64,000 nucleotides of DNA from Scleropages formosus (taxonomy: Eukaryota; Chordata; Actinopteri; Osteoglossiformes; Osteoglossidae). A program made the translations under genes and the position numbers. How positions within the stretch are numbered: position 1 is the first letter of the stretch; every line of letters starts with the position of its first letter. The notes under the pieces were generated by a model, which did no database searches, was not told where the DNA came from, and worked only from the letters and a program-made list of their open reading frames with translations. Shown here piece by piece: positions 24,929 to 39,100 of the stretch. The stretch lies in NCBI RefSeq assembly GCF_900964775.1, contig NC_041818.1, forward strand, positions 10,003,332 through 10,067,331, given 5' to 3'.

Positions 24929-26032
24929 GTATTTTTTAAATTTCCGTCCTTTTTCTTTTTTTCCGCGCTGAAAAAAACCTCCTGGAAATATCCGCATTCA
25001 TTCGTCCTAAAAACACGACTTGCTTTGCTATCGGCTGTCGGAAGAGCCGAGACTGAATTTTTAGGTTGTCAGCCCTCCACTCACTGACATACTAGTTTAC
25101 TAACCGAATTTATGAACCCTTCCGTATCAACACGCTTATAAAGGCCATTTTGGGAGTTTTTTTTTTTTTTTCTCTGTATCGAAAATCCAGTGGAAGGTTA
25201 ATAAATGGCGGCGGGGGAAAAGCCGAAGCAGTAAGGAGGACTGGTTCGGTGCCGCTGGTCTCACGGACTCGCTCGGGATCGAGAGCAAACCTGCAGCCTC
25301 CCGCTCTATGAAGTAAGACGCACGAAAGAGTCCGAATAGAAACGCTGAAGCGATCAGCAGGTTACTGGTTCGTCCCTACTGCGCAGAAGGAGAGGCGCGT
25401 CACCTTGATCTTGCTTCTTGTTGTTCTAATACTTTGACCTGTGTCAGTAGTTGGCTCTCCTCCATATGGTGATTTATTACTCACTTCATTACTGTATTTC
25501 GAAGTAAATCTTTGAAATTATTAATTTGTTGTTCTGTTACAGTCTATTCTAAAGCAATTGCGTTTCGCTACAACGACAGAAACTTACTACTTGTGACTTT
25601 CATTTTCAACTTTTTTCTTTCTGTTTTTAAAATGAGTAACATGCGATGCGGAACTGAAGAAGTTATTCGGGCGTAGAAAAGACAAGGGAAGAAAACATTT
25701 AGAAGTGAAAGTGAAAACAATACACTAATAATAATATATATGGTCTATTAAATTGCTACAACTTTATTAATGTCTGAAATTAGTGGAAAAATAAAGCCTT
25801 ACACAATGGGCTATTCATGTACAGTAGCCTAAATGTATCTAACATTGTCTCAGTGGTATGTACCATGAATTACTGTCTTTTTCCATTTGATTATTGGTGA
25901 CACATGTTGTAAGGGAAAGCAAAATGTAAATTTTATTTTATTTATTTATTTATTTATTTATTTATTTGTCCACAGTTCTGGAAGCTGAAAGGGCCGTTCA
26001 AAGCGATACATTGATTGCTTTCCTGAAGCACA

Positions 26033-27486
26033 ATGGCTCCAACTCTGGTAGGTTCTGTTTGAACTTTCTCTTCACGTGGACCGATGAGCAACTTCAGTTG
26101 AGCAATGTCTCTTTTGTTGAGAATTAAATTGTCTGTTCAGTTGTTCAACTTTCAGATTTTTGGTGTTTTCAGTTTGATGAGAAGCCTGACCCTGGCGACC
26201 TTATTGAGATCTTCCGTGGGACCTACCAACACTGGGTCATATACGTTGGGAATGGTTATGTTATCCACCTCGCTCCACCGAGTGAGTGCCCTGTCCAGGA
26301 AGAACCGTGTCAAATGAAGTAGCTGTGATTTTAAGCCATTAAGTTACCAGTTTTACTAATCATCTTTCACTGTCATTTACAAGAAATGTTCAAATTCCTT
26401 ATACGTTCTCTGCTGTTGTCCACCCAGCGGAGGATGCTCGTGGTGGTGCCTACAGCATGATGTCTGTCCTGTATGACAAGGCTGTAGTGAAGAAAGAGGA
26501 GTTCTGGGATGTGGTGGACAACAATGAGTACCGCATCAACAACTTGCTGGACGACAAGTATGAGCCCAGGAAGATTGGCACCATACTGAGGGAGGCTCAG
26601 AGCCTGGTGGGTCAGGAGTTGCCGTACTGTGTCTTCCGAGGCAACTGTGAGCATTTCGTCACGGAACTGAGATATGGGAAGGCAGAGTCACGACAGGTGT
26701 GTAACTCTGGGCATGTCTTTGTGTTACACTTGTTTATGTGGGTATTATGGCGCACTCAAAATCACAGTGAAACAAACGCCATTGTTATGTTGATATTCTA
26801 AGAAGCAAATGGTCATTTACCCAATCATACAGCAAGTCGTTCACACCCTTTCAATTCAAGGTTAGCCTTTTGGTTAAGGGTGGACTGGGATTTCAGGGGT
26901 CAGGGAAGTTCAGGTTGCATAGCAACAACTACGTTGCCCCAAGAAAAGGAAGGTTCTGCTGAAGTCCAAGCTCAGATTGCTGTATTGAAAGGACACATTG
27001 TGTCATGAAACTCCTCCATATCAGTAGGTGGAGCTGAGTTGGGACAATGGAGAATGCGAGGCATTGTTTTCAGAACCAAATTAGCAGATGGTAACTATGA
27101 TTGCACATGCACAGTTGCAGTTACTTGATACAGGTTTATTTTACCTGACAAAGCCTGCCTGGGCCGTGGGAGCCTTGTTAATTGGAACTGCAGGTAAACT
27201 TTTAAAAAAATCTGGGGTAAAAATTCCCAGTAAATGCATTAGAGAGCAAAAATGAACTGCTGCTGATCTAAAATTCAGAGAATAGCCTGCTGAGTATTCT
27301 TGGGTCTGTGAGGTGTGTGCGCGCATAATACATTTTTGACTATAGTGTGTATCTACAGTGCTGCTTGAAAGTATGTGAAACCCTTGCATCCCTTAGTTTT
27401 ACCATGAACTGGTGAGTTGAGAAGCAGTCTGTCATGTGGCATAATAGGTGTGTAATGACCAATTCCATATGTTACTTTAGAGGAAA

Positions 27487-27530
<44 letters not shown>

Positions 27531-27929
27531 TAGAAACATGGAAATGGTGCAGTTGCAAAAAAAAAGTGAACTTCAACTTGCACTGGTTAAACCAAGTAGG
27601 TAACTAGAATCAGGTGTGTAAATCAATCATTTATTCATTTTGAGTTTAAGATTTTAAAAGGTAAATATTTTACACAAGAATAACCATCCCTATAGGGTTC
27701 ACATACTTTCAAGCAGCACTGTATATGCAGCCTGCTGTTTCTCTGTACCGTTTGTGTGGGTGTTCTCTCATCTGTTACAGCACTCCGTCAACTTGTGTGT
27801 CTATAGGTGCGCCAAGCAGTGGAGGTGGCTGCAATAGCGGGCGTGGCTGCAATCGGTGTGGGAGTCCTGGCCGCAGCCGCTGCTGCATTCTTTGGAAGTG
27901 GAAACAAAGAGCGGAAGTACAAAAATTAA
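26033..27929 (+). CDS. PLAAT/HRASLS-type phospholipase A and acyltransferase
   Basis: Small LRAT-like (NlpC/P60 fold) thiol enzyme that removes or transfers phospholipid acyl chains, including N-acylation of phosphatidylethanolamine; tail-anchored on intracellular membranes. Four coding exons in phase: 26033-26047, 26173-26281, 26428-26696, 27807-27929, total 171 aa, the usual size of PLAAT2/3/4-type proteins. Visible: [20 protein letters not shown] with the catalytic His (about residue 25), YVIHLAPP with the second His, and [14 protein letters not shown] with the nucleophile Cys. The C terminus is a hydrophobic Ala/Val/Gly segment ([20 protein letters not shown]) followed by a basic end GNKERKYKN, as expected for a tail anchor. 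Which PLAAT paralogue this is cannot be settled by eye, so no symbol is given. The 5' UTR is spliced. Convergent with scyl1. Confidence 0.93.
27356..27721. mobile_element. Tc1/mariner-type MITE in the last PLAAT intron
   Basis: 366-bp element bounded by TA on both sides with 24-bp perfect inverted ends beginning 'CAGTGCTGCTTGAAAGTATG'. The arms continue with one indel. The interior is AT-rich, has no transposase frame and carries a (GT)n run at 27489-27529. Starts with CAGTG and has TA duplication, as in Tc1/mariner. Confidence 0.85.
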
Positions 27930-29131
27930 GATGCAAGCAGCTCATTGTTGAATGGGAAGAAGGTACAAGTACAGGCACACCCCTTTTTTTTTTTTTAAAG
28001 GGACTAAGCTCAAACAACTTTGAAAATATTTTTTCCCCCTTAAATGTCTCCTACCTGGTTTGTAATTTCAGATAACTGATTGGGTATCTTTGTGCAATAT
28101 CAGTTATTGAATTTAAAGGGTTTTCACATTCTGTCATTTTTCCATTTTGTAGCTGTGGGGTCTGTTGCAAAGTTCTCCTGGCTAGGTAATGCTGGGTTTT
28201 ACAGACAAATGAAGAATTTCAGAACTGCCACAAAATAGATATTTAAATGCTGTGCCAAATATTTTTCTTCTGGTATCAAGCCTTTCCGTACTGAAAATTT
28301 TGGCTTTAAGCTCAGGCCCATTGTTTCCCTCATAGGGAGGAAACCTTGAACGTTCTCCATTTTATGTAGATACTTGTAATCGTAGTAAACTAATAAGAAA
28401 GCACATTTATACTCGTGCCAGTGTCGAGGGCTCTTGAAAACATCTGACTGCGGTGCAATGAAATTTAGGATTTAATTCATTCTAATAAACTTTTGTAAGA
28501 GATCCTTCTGAGAGGGGATTTTTAGGTCTGTTTAATGTTAATACTGAATAAGCAGCACAGATGCATTCCTAGAGTTAATACTATTTCTGTAAGATGTTAC
28601 ATCTATGACAAATGTAATTTTGTTAATGCTGTAAAGGAAGGGTTTGCCTGTCCTTTATTAAAATTTTAAGTTTTGAGCTTCTCGCACCATTTCAATGGTC
28701 CCACGTTCTAATGCTTTCAGTAACCCATTTCATGGCTTTGTAAATTTGTCTGCATTGAGCCTCTTGCATCTACTTTTACACTTTTCATGAAGCTGTATCT
28801 ACAGCCATATCTAAAAGCACAAAACCCACCTTTGAGATCTATTTTTAATATTTGTATCTACTCTGGAATTTTTAAATAGTACCTGGGGGGGGGGGGGGGG
28901 AATGCAAATGAAAGAGTTAACACTTCTACATTTAACAGCACTTTAGCCAGTACAAATTTGGGAACATGCAAAAGGAGTGAGGCCTGTCAAAGTATTTATT
29001 TGAGTAGATCACAATTCTTTGAAGTTCTTTTGGTCTAGTCTCCTCAGCATGTCAGGTTTTTGTAGAACACTACAGTCTATTTACTAGCTGTGCTATCCTT
29101 TCTACCTAGTATCTGTTACTGTTATGTCTAT

Positions 29132-29137
29132 AATAAA
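29132..29137 (+). terminator. Poly(A) signal AATAAA for the PLAAT gene
   Basis: Canonical hexamer about 1.2 kb after the PLAAT stop, followed by a T/GT-rich stretch. It predicts a 3' end near 29155. The stretch 29160-30600 otherwise holds no recognised gene and is probably the scyl1 3' UTR plus spacer. Confidence 0.6.
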
Positions 29138-29549
29138 GTCCATACCTTATGTCTGGTCTGGTCCTTTTGTTCACTTCCTCTCAGCCCCATTAAACTCATC
29201 TTAAACATCCATTACATGCACTTGAAAAGTACTCATAGGTTGCATTAATCCTTTAAAAACTCAATACATATTCCACACAGCACCTGTGTCCTTTTACCTC
29301 TTTGGTAAGATTTAAAATGGTTTCATAATTACAAATGTTGACCAGCACTGATGTAAGTCAGCCTTTGTGAAGGCAGCAGCTGGTTCAGACAGATGTTTAC
29401 CTGATGTAGGACGCACACAGAAACATTTCACAGCAATTTTCCTGCAGCTTCAGCACCATTACACCATCAGAGTGATGTTACACAGTGCTTTAGCGTGGAA
29501 GACTGACACAGCACTGCATTTCCACGAAAGTCAGACAAGGACCCCTACT

Positions 29550-29555
29550 TTTATT
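29550..29555 (-). terminator. Candidate poly(A) signal for scyl1
   Basis: AATAAA on the minus strand about 1.05 kb after the scyl1 stop. If used, the scyl1 and PLAAT transcripts end within about 400 bp of each other, tail to tail. Confidence 0.4.
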
Positions 29556-30607
29556 TCATATGTACAAATATACATAGGATTTTCTTTAAACTGTAGTACA
29601 GGGTATTGATTACATTCCCACTCCCTGATATGATCCTCACTTCACAGCTTACACCCTTCATTAAAAAAAACATGCATAAATGTCTGTGTGACAGTCCTGG
29701 CCCAATCTGACAGTATGGGGTTCGGTAGCAAGGTGCAATGTCACAACATCACAGCCCACTCCTGCAGATCCAGTTCTGTGACTCACCCAACAATAAGGTC
29801 ACTTTAACACCCCAGAATCAGTTTTCCTTGTCTGCTGGAAACTACAGATTACTCTGTACCTCTCAATAGTTTGAAAATGTTACTCACCCATCCACCATAC
29901 TAATAGTTATGCTGCTAAAACCTTCACAACATACATGCCAATCTGATCTGGTGAAATAATGTAATTCTCTAGGACTGTACATTTTAACATGTGTCACTCT
30001 AAAGGTTGTCTAGGTCAGATTAGGGTCAAGTGATCCTCAGAGTACCAGAAGCACTTCCTCAGTAGGGCAGAAAGTACAATATTCATAATACTTCTTGTGT
30101 GCTAAATGACATCAATGGTTTGATTGGCAGTACCTGTGATTAGTTGAAGATGTTCAGGTTGCTCTGGTCAAACATACAGATCTTTGGAAGTATATATACT
30201 CTGAAATATACACTAAGTATTCACATACATATCCAGGTTTTTTTTTTTTTCTTTTTAATTATTTTGGTCCTCATTGTCATTCTGAGACAGCCATATGTAT
30301 ATATACACTTTACAACCATATCATATATGTATAAAAACAAATCGATAAAGAAAAATAATGCACAATTCTGCATCTGGCCACATGAAAGTTGTCATTTCTA
30401 TTGATTGGAAACATTGGAATACAGACTTCTACCATTCCCCCCTCAGTCTATCTCATAATGGAAAGACTGCTGGCCCAAAACACCCCCATGCTCCCCACCC
30501 ATTCAGCTATGCCATTCTTAGCAGCAGACTGTTGGCCCTTGATTTTGCAGTCTTCCTGGGGCTGGGCAGTACCTAGACCCCACACTCACACCTTCAACCT
30601 TTCCTCA

Positions 30608-33138
30608 TCAGTCCAGTTTGCGGGCACCCAGTTTGAGAGGACCCTTGGCTGCCTTACGCTCTGCTCGCTTGGCTTCCAGTTCCTTTCTGCGCTCCTCACG
30701 CTTTTTCTTCGCCAGCTCAGCCTTACTGAGCCCTGCCAACAAAAAGTGTTAAGAGCATTTTTAATCCAGCCTTGTTGAACACTGCCTGCTTTCTTTACTG
30801 CAGCTCATGACTCCAGAATCACACAGCACCTTGTTTGCACACACCACGATATATTATCCACACATTTTAGTAAGTGTTAGACTGAGGTTGAACACTGTTA
30901 TCCCTTTATGTAAACAATTATGTAAGCGTTTGTAATTTGATTTGTTCGTCACTCCAAAGTCATTTTCATGCCTAAGTCACAATTACTAAGCAGCTGTACT
31001 AAAATATACTCTATAAGACTCACTTTAATAAATGGACAACAGGTAATGTAGTGGTCAGAGTAAACACCATGCAACTAAAGGATAGGGGTTAAAATCCTTG
31101 CTCCTGCTGTAACATCCTCGAGTAGGGCAATTACCTTAAATTTATGCAGTAATATACCCAGCTATATAAATGGGTAAGCAATTGTAAGCAGCTTCTAATA
31201 AATACTTAACACTGTAAGACACTTTGCTGAAAGGTGTCTGTTTAATGAATACAATTTTTATTTATTTCAAGCCATCCTGACACTGATGTGAAAAGACAGA
31301 ATAAAAATACACTGTTTCTAAAAACTCCTATTTAGTTCTAACTGTTGACTGCTTCATTCCGTACACATCTCCAAAGTTTCTCATCTTGTTATTGATCACT
31401 GACACTAAGGAACCCCAGACACTAGATGTGAATAGTGCAAAACAGATCTCATGTTCCTGTTCTGTTATGTTGTCTTTTACTAACATCTGTGCACTGGTGA
31501 TTACAAAAACAGCTGAAGTTTGCACAACAGAGAAATTAGACAAAAAAAGGTAAATAAAATAAACAGGAAAAAATTTGTATGCTTTAAAATCCATACATGA
31601 GCTGTATTCACAAAGTTTGTCAATATGCTTAAAAGTCATACCCTGTTCACCATCCAGAGACTCCCAGTTCTCCTCTGTACCCCAGTCACCTGCTGGATCA
31701 GCACCCCATCCCTCTTCATTCCTCTGTGGACAGACACATGAGCACCACATGAAATAAGACGGAATGGAGAAAATGAGTTGAGTGACATTTGAGGGCCCAA
31801 TTAAACTTACACAAGAATCTGTATAATATCACATTATCCTCTTCTACCCTTTTATTACAGGGCAATGCAAGTAATTTGTCAGACATACATGGAATATCAC
31901 TAATTTACCTTTCCACCCACAGAGGGGGCAGTTTCACACCTCACATTGACATCAAGTTGCATACCAACCACACAAAAACATTACAGAACCTCTGCTTTGA
32001 TTACTGGTTGCTTCCTCTTCACCCCCCAAACTCACTGTGGCCGTAGAGGTAGCTCTCTGTGACATGCTGGAGAAGAAGTCATTGTGCGATGCTCTGGCAC
32101 CTGTGCTGTCCCAGTTATACTCGCTGGTGAGCCGTGTGCCCTCGGTGGGGGTCACAGAGGCTGTGGATACACCACTTTTTCTGGCAGGCGCTGACAACTT
32201 CCGACTTGAAACAAAGCGATCGCTAGCATCGGCTTCCTCATCCCAGTCATTGCCCCAGCTCTCGTCCCCAGGTGAGCTCTGACCCTGTCCATCAGCATCC
32301 TTCTCATTAGACCAACTGTCATCAGCATCCCAGCCAGAGCTGCTCCAATCAGAACTCTGCTTTTTGATAACTTCTGAAGTAGTTCCACATGCCTGCGGAG
32401 GTGAACAAGTTGGATTTTAAGTTCCTGAATTGTATCACACATGACGACAAAATGAACACACGCGCACACAAATGTAAAATCTTACACGCTTATCATTGGC
32501 TTTCTTTCGGTTGGATGAAACAGCTGACCAGTCTGAGGAGTTCCAGTCATCAGGCTCTGTCTGTGCCTTCGAATGCTCTGGTTCCTGTGTTAAGAGTGGA
32601 GAGAAACCACTTAAGTCTATTCAGACATTCAAATTTCCTGGGATTGTTTCAACCTCTGTCTAATTCAACCAAAGGTAATGAGTCTTTAAACTATGCAATT
32701 ACTTTTGCCTTTTGAGTACTTCGATTAAACAAACATCTACATCTTGAGAGTCACTTGGAGGCTGCGGAAGATGTCACAATCCTGTTGTTTTTCCACTTTA
32801 GCAAGTGTATTTTTTAAAAATTGACTGAATTAAGGGGTTAGCAAGTAACCCAACATGAAAGTAAAGAAAGCTACAAGTCTAAATTAAAAAGAACACACAT
32901 TTGCAAGAATTTAAACATATCAGTAACCCTTTATGTCTCCGTGTCTTTAAAAAAAAAAAAAAAAAAAAAAACCAGCTCAAAACTGACTTGATAGTGGTGC
33001 TCAATATATAACACATCCATCCATAAATTTTCAGAAACAGCTTGTCCTAAGCGGGGTTGCGATGATCCAGAGCCTATCTGGGAATCACAAGGTGAGGGGG
33101 TACACTCTGGACAGGATCTCAGTAAATCATAGGGTAGC

Positions 33139-33186
<48 letters not shown>

Positions 33187-36100
33187 GATTTAGACACTAA
33201 AGGCAATTTAGAGTCACCAGTCTGACTGAGCAGCATGTCTTTGGACTGTTGGAGGAAACCCACACAGATACAGGAGAACATGCAAACTCCACACAGACTG
33301 AGCAGGGATGAAACAGATGATGATATTTTAAAAATGTATTTTTAATTTTTTTTTTTTTTTTTTTTTAAAAATCTGTACATTTAAGAAAAGTCTCAGAACC
33401 CACCTTATTTGGAATCAGTTCTCTCTAATCTTGTACGTGCTCAGAAATGTGTACATATTTATGATTAATAATGGAAAGTCTATGTGCACCTACTTGTGTA
33501 ATGTATAGTGGCATAAGCAAAGCAGGCTATAACATCAACGTATCAGTCACCTCCAAACTACCCCAATCCTCATCATCCCAGCGGTCTTCAGCAGGCTCCT
33601 TCTCTTCATCTTCCTCTTCCTCTTCCTTGGTGTCATTCCACTGGCTGGCAGGGACAGAGGCGGTTGGCTGAGGGGTTGACACGTCTTTCTTTGGGTCAGA
33701 TCCTCCTGACAATTGAAAGTTCACATACAAACAACAGTCATCCAGATTTCAGTCTAACTCAAGCAATGGAGCAGCCAGCTCTGGCTTTCCTAGAGTTCCA
33801 GTTACCTTTGACCCTGCTCTCTGTTATGGGGCTGTCTGAGCTGGCAGAGGCAGCTGGTGAACCTTCTGTAATGCCACCCTCCACACCACCAGGAGTGGTG
33901 CGAATGAGCTTGGAGGTCAGGGAGGAGACACCAGTGACAGCCCATCCTGCCCAGCTAGCTGCTGAGGCAGCTGCCCCCTGGCCTTGCCCGGACGACATCA
34001 CATCTTTCTCTAGGTAAGAAAAAGTAGCAAAAGTCTCGTTTTTACACAATGACGGCAGGCAGGATAGTGGATCAAGAAGTGTAGTACCCTTTATTTCTAG
34101 TAAACGAGCAACAAGGGTTGCCACCATTACATTGTTTTGGGTCATTTTCATCAACACATGCAAAGACACACTCACAAATGTAGACACATGCACTGAGAAT
34201 GACATCCTGCGTACCTATTTCAGCCAGCTTAGAGGGGTCTTCCGATAATGTCTCCAGCTTGGTGAGAAAACTCCGGATAGCTTTAAATGCCTAAGGAATG
34301 AAGAAGATAAAATCACAGATTTTCAGTATAATCTGTATATGATGAACACCACCAGGACTATGAAATATTTAATAAATTCTGGAGTGCAGAAATTTTTTCT
34401 TTTTGTCATTTTAACATTGAAGAAGAGCAGGGAAGAGGAATCACTAACCTGGTCCCGTACACTTTTGTCAGGGTCAATGGTAAGGGCACAAAGTGTAGGC
34501 AAAACACGGGCTGCACTCTCTGCTGCACTGTAGTAGTTGTGTGTGGCAGCAAAGCCCAGGACCCCCGCTGCACGTGATGCAGGGAAGGGGTCTTTGGTGG
34601 CACGGGAAAAAGCAGAGATCAGCACCCTCTGCCGGGTCTGTGCAGGAGATAAGAGCAGTAGTTAGGCTTGTTCGTGCTCTTAAATCATTTTAAGAAGTAA
34701 AAGTCATGCCTTATCAAACCCGTGATAAATACGAATACATTTAGAAATACCCATTTATTTCTAACTGCATAGTCATTTAAAAAATCAAAGTATTTGATTC
34801 CATTTTTTGTTCATTTCCTAATCTAAGCATGACTTTTTCTCTTGCTGATTTACAATATGTGATGCAATTACCCCAGCATTCAGATACGGGGCAATCTTGC
34901 CCAGACAAACAGTTGTGTTGCAGCGAATGGGACCTTGGTCGTCCCGCGCCTGCAGACGGGCAAAGTGGCGCATCAACTCCTGGTTCAGGTTCGTTTCGTT
35001 CAGCTTTGGCGCCAAGAGCAGCATGGACTGCAGGGTATAGGGAGAAGGTCAGGGTATGAGCAGTACAGTTTTTAAACGGAGAGCGCACAATGGTACAGCA
35101 AATGTCACCTTCACGGTCTGCTCCCGAATGGCAGGGTTGGTGTCAGTGAAGCCATGAACCACATGGGGGAAAATTTGGGAATTCACAGCAGCCTCATTCA
35201 GATACTGAATGAAGTTCTCCATCTGAAAAAGAGAGCCATGAAAAGCATAGAAAAATCAGTGAATATTCTTACTTGGAGACGCAGTATTATCAACCACTTG
35301 TATGGTGGATCTTGCAGCTGTGCAAGAATATGTCACAAATCAGACCTGCTGTAGCAACCGTATCCGCATAGCACGGTCTGTGGAGGAGAACATCTTTACA
35401 ATGACAGGGATGATCTTCTGTTGATATTCTTCAGGGCTCAGATACTTTCCCACCTGGTCAGAAGAAATTACAAAATATTTGTCTCACGGTAATGAAAGTA
35501 TGCATGTCTACAAGAGAACATGTACACAGCCACTGGACACCTGGCCAATGGAAGAAGGACAGTGTTTCATCAGAGGAGCATCTTAAACTTGTAGGGATTC
35601 AGTTTTTGGTGGTGTGACTCGATTGAAAAGTACAGCTGGTCGGCTTACAAACTTAACTGGGGCAGAGGTTTGCATGTCAAATGTGACACTAAATGGGCCT
35701 AGGGCTGTTCATAAATTTTATAAGCAGCTATTTGTGCAAATTACACTGGTAGAAACAGTGAAACTGGACTAAGTAACTGTACTGCAACACCTGAGTGTCT
35801 GTATCTCTTTTTGTTGATAAAATGCACTTCTGTTTATTGAGTTATAGGTCCCATTTAAGGAGAAGACACCCCCCCCCAAGACAGCTTATACATGTACCTA
35901 CGCACTGAGTCCCCTGGCAGGAGTACTTGAGACATGGTGTAAATAAGACCGCAAAAAATAACCCTGGCGCAGAGTTAAAGCACTGAGGAGCAAAGAGAAG
36001 TAAAACAGAACACACAGTGTAGCAACTAGGGTCTTCACCCCATGTATACATGAAAACAATAACAATACTAACTGGGTGTCCTAAACTTGATAAATGGATT

Positions 36101-39100
36101 CAAACTCAGATTCAACAGTTTTCCCCATTACTCGGAAAACAAAGAATAAAATTGGGGGCATGACTGAAATGGCATGGAATACGAAGGAATCTCATTAACC
36201 TTGATCACCAGTTCTTTACACACCTTGAAAAGTGGGGTGAGGACGACAGCACCGGCACTGCCAAACTCAAAGGCCGTGAGCAGCTGAGGTAGGACCTTAT
36301 GACGGCAAAAGTCCTCAGGGAAAGAGTCCAGATTCTCACTCAGGTCCTGGAAGAACTGCTGCTTTTCTGCTGGTTCTTTAATCTGATGGCACACATTTGA
36401 GCACAAATGCATAAAATCCAAAGAGACAATGTCTAACTGACCGAATCAGAGGCCCTTAAAAAAGACAAGAGAGCAAGACGGGAGTATCCATTTGGATACA
36501 CATCAGGATTTTATTTTGAATTTTCTAGTAATGAGGACTAAGTCAAGTCTGTTTTCCAGTTGCTTTTGTCCGTGGCAGTAAGTCTGCAAGACAAAGAACT
36601 GCAGACAAAACAAGGTACATGAAGCTAGACAGAAATCCCCTTCCATTAACTTTCTCAATTAGAAGTCTTTTCTGAAATGTCAGTTATTTTCCATTATTCT
36701 ACTGAAAAGATGTAGCAATGCAGAACAAGTACATCTGACATCAGCTAATGTTTAGGCTGAAAAAGCTGTGTATTAATTAATATTTTTATTCATATAAATG
36801 AATATGCCTTTATTAGCACATATGTCACTTCTGGTCACCTTTAAAAAAAATATATATATACATATTTAAATCCCACACATGCACAAGCAAAGTGTTAACC
36901 CTGGTAGGTAATCAGATTGCTAAATTATGAAAACAAGTAAACATGATGGGGAGCTCCACATGCATAAATCCAACACATAAAAGCTATATGCTACTCTAGC
37001 TCAGAGTAGGGATGGATGGCGGCCTGTGTACCTGGATTTCCTCAAGGAAAAGGTTGCTCTCTACAAAGCTGTTGCTTAGGAACCCTCCAGGGGCACGACA
37101 GTTCTGCAGAAACCGCGCCGGGTTGGGCCGGGCCTTGGGGTTCGCCCCCACCAGTTCACAGTAGTGCGGGACCAGCTGCTTTGGTATCTAAAGTTGGGGG
37201 AAGAACGATTGACAGAATTCAGGGATTCTGCATCAGTCTCTTTTCAATGCATGAAGCAGAAATACAATCAGGGTCCTCCCAGTGATAGCAAAAAAAAAAT
37301 AAAGAACAATCTGATAGGGATTTTGTGTGTGCAAGTGTTTCGGTACATTCACTGACCTACTGTTTAAGAGCCAGGGCAAGACTGTCGAACACATACCTAA
37401 CAGGCAGGCAACTCATAAATGTATACCTTATAGACCAGTGCAGTTGTTCTCCCATCTGTGGCATCCTAGTTTTTATACTGCTCTTTGTTTCAAGAGCTCT
37501 TTATTTATAGTTATATATAATATATATAGTTATTTATTTATATATATACAGTATTTCACCCATTTACATAGCAGCGTATATTTTCTTAGCCAGCTGCTCA
37601 AGGGTACTGCAGTACAGAATGGGGCTTGAACCAACAACCTTCAATTACAAGCCTATGTCCTTAACTTTGACAATAAATAATCTATTAGCTTTTACTCAGC
37701 AATTAACTGAATTAATGACAATTCAAACCATGTTAAATTTTACAAGTTAACTAGTTGAATACTGCCTCAATTTTTAATCATACCAACAGGAATTTCTGTT
37801 GATAAACATGTGCTAATAACTCTTGAAAGTGTATTTGGGTTCATAAAATAGGCTCTCCTCATTTAATAATTAAAGAAATTTAAACTTAAGTAAAATAGCT
37901 GACTGATCAAAATTACTTTATTAATAATGATGAAGTGCATAGTACATCTGTGTCCAACTGTGTGACTAAAAATGTTACACTTGAGACTAAGACTATTCCC
38001 ATTTTTGTGGTGAGAGATGATATTTGCATGTGAAGCAGGTGATTCTAGCAATTTGGGCTGTCTGGTAAAGCCTCATAATAGCAATTCAGAGTAATGAACA
38101 CATCATACACAGGACTACTGAGTTGAATGATGAGAAGAGGCAGTACCAGGAACTGAGCTTCCATTAGAAAGCCTTAAAAGTGGAAATCTTCATTTTCTGT
38201 TTGAGCACAGTATCCGTTAAAGGTTTTGCCTTTTATGAATAGTCCTGAATGTGATGTTCAGAATATTACCTTTCCGAGAGAGCGGAGGGAGGACGCACGA
38301 GGCAGAGGCCCGTTGAACACCTCCCAGATGAGGCAGCCCAGCCGCCAGACATCTCCCGACCTGAGACACCGTGAATCACAGTTACCGTCCTGCTAATTTT
38401 CACTTTACCTGTCAACTATCTGTACTTCGTCTGTCCAACTTCAATTTGTTTCGTACCTAAGATTCATAAGTGACAGAAATAAAAAGCAGTTCTCTACATC
38501 AACCGGAGCTCGAAAAGCAAAGAGCAACCATTAAATGTATCAAACTATTTCAATTTTTTGTAAAGAGGAAAAAAACTGGTATCAAATTACATGGTTAAAT
38601 GTTTGTCTCCCCCTCACCATTTCTCTCCAGCTGCCTTTCCACTTCCATTGAGCCCCTCAGGGGGATCATACTTTTCCATGTCAGGGTTTGACCGCCTGGG
38701 GGGCAGCGAAGGGTCTCCCTGCTCAGGAGTCACATGGTCCAAACCCCCCAGTTTCCATTCACCAGCCCGGTCCACAAACACCGCCCATACCCCCAGGTTG
38801 TTGTGAAGCAAATGGCAGTCATTCACCAGGAAGCTGAGTGCTTTCTGGAGAGACGTATTCAGCAGTGGAAGCAAATCGAATGAAGGGTTATTAACATGCA
38901 ATAACTATCAAGAAAGGTCTGTAGACAAAGCAGGTAAAAAACTGACTCCTTAACAACAGCTACTTGACAAGTGGACAAATACAAGTGAGGACATAGAGGA
39001 AAAGCATGACGCTTTGACACCTGTCCTTCACCTTTCATCCAACTCACCACAATCTGGTGGAGGCCCCAGGACACCTCAAGTTCTCCAGAGCCACCCCTCT

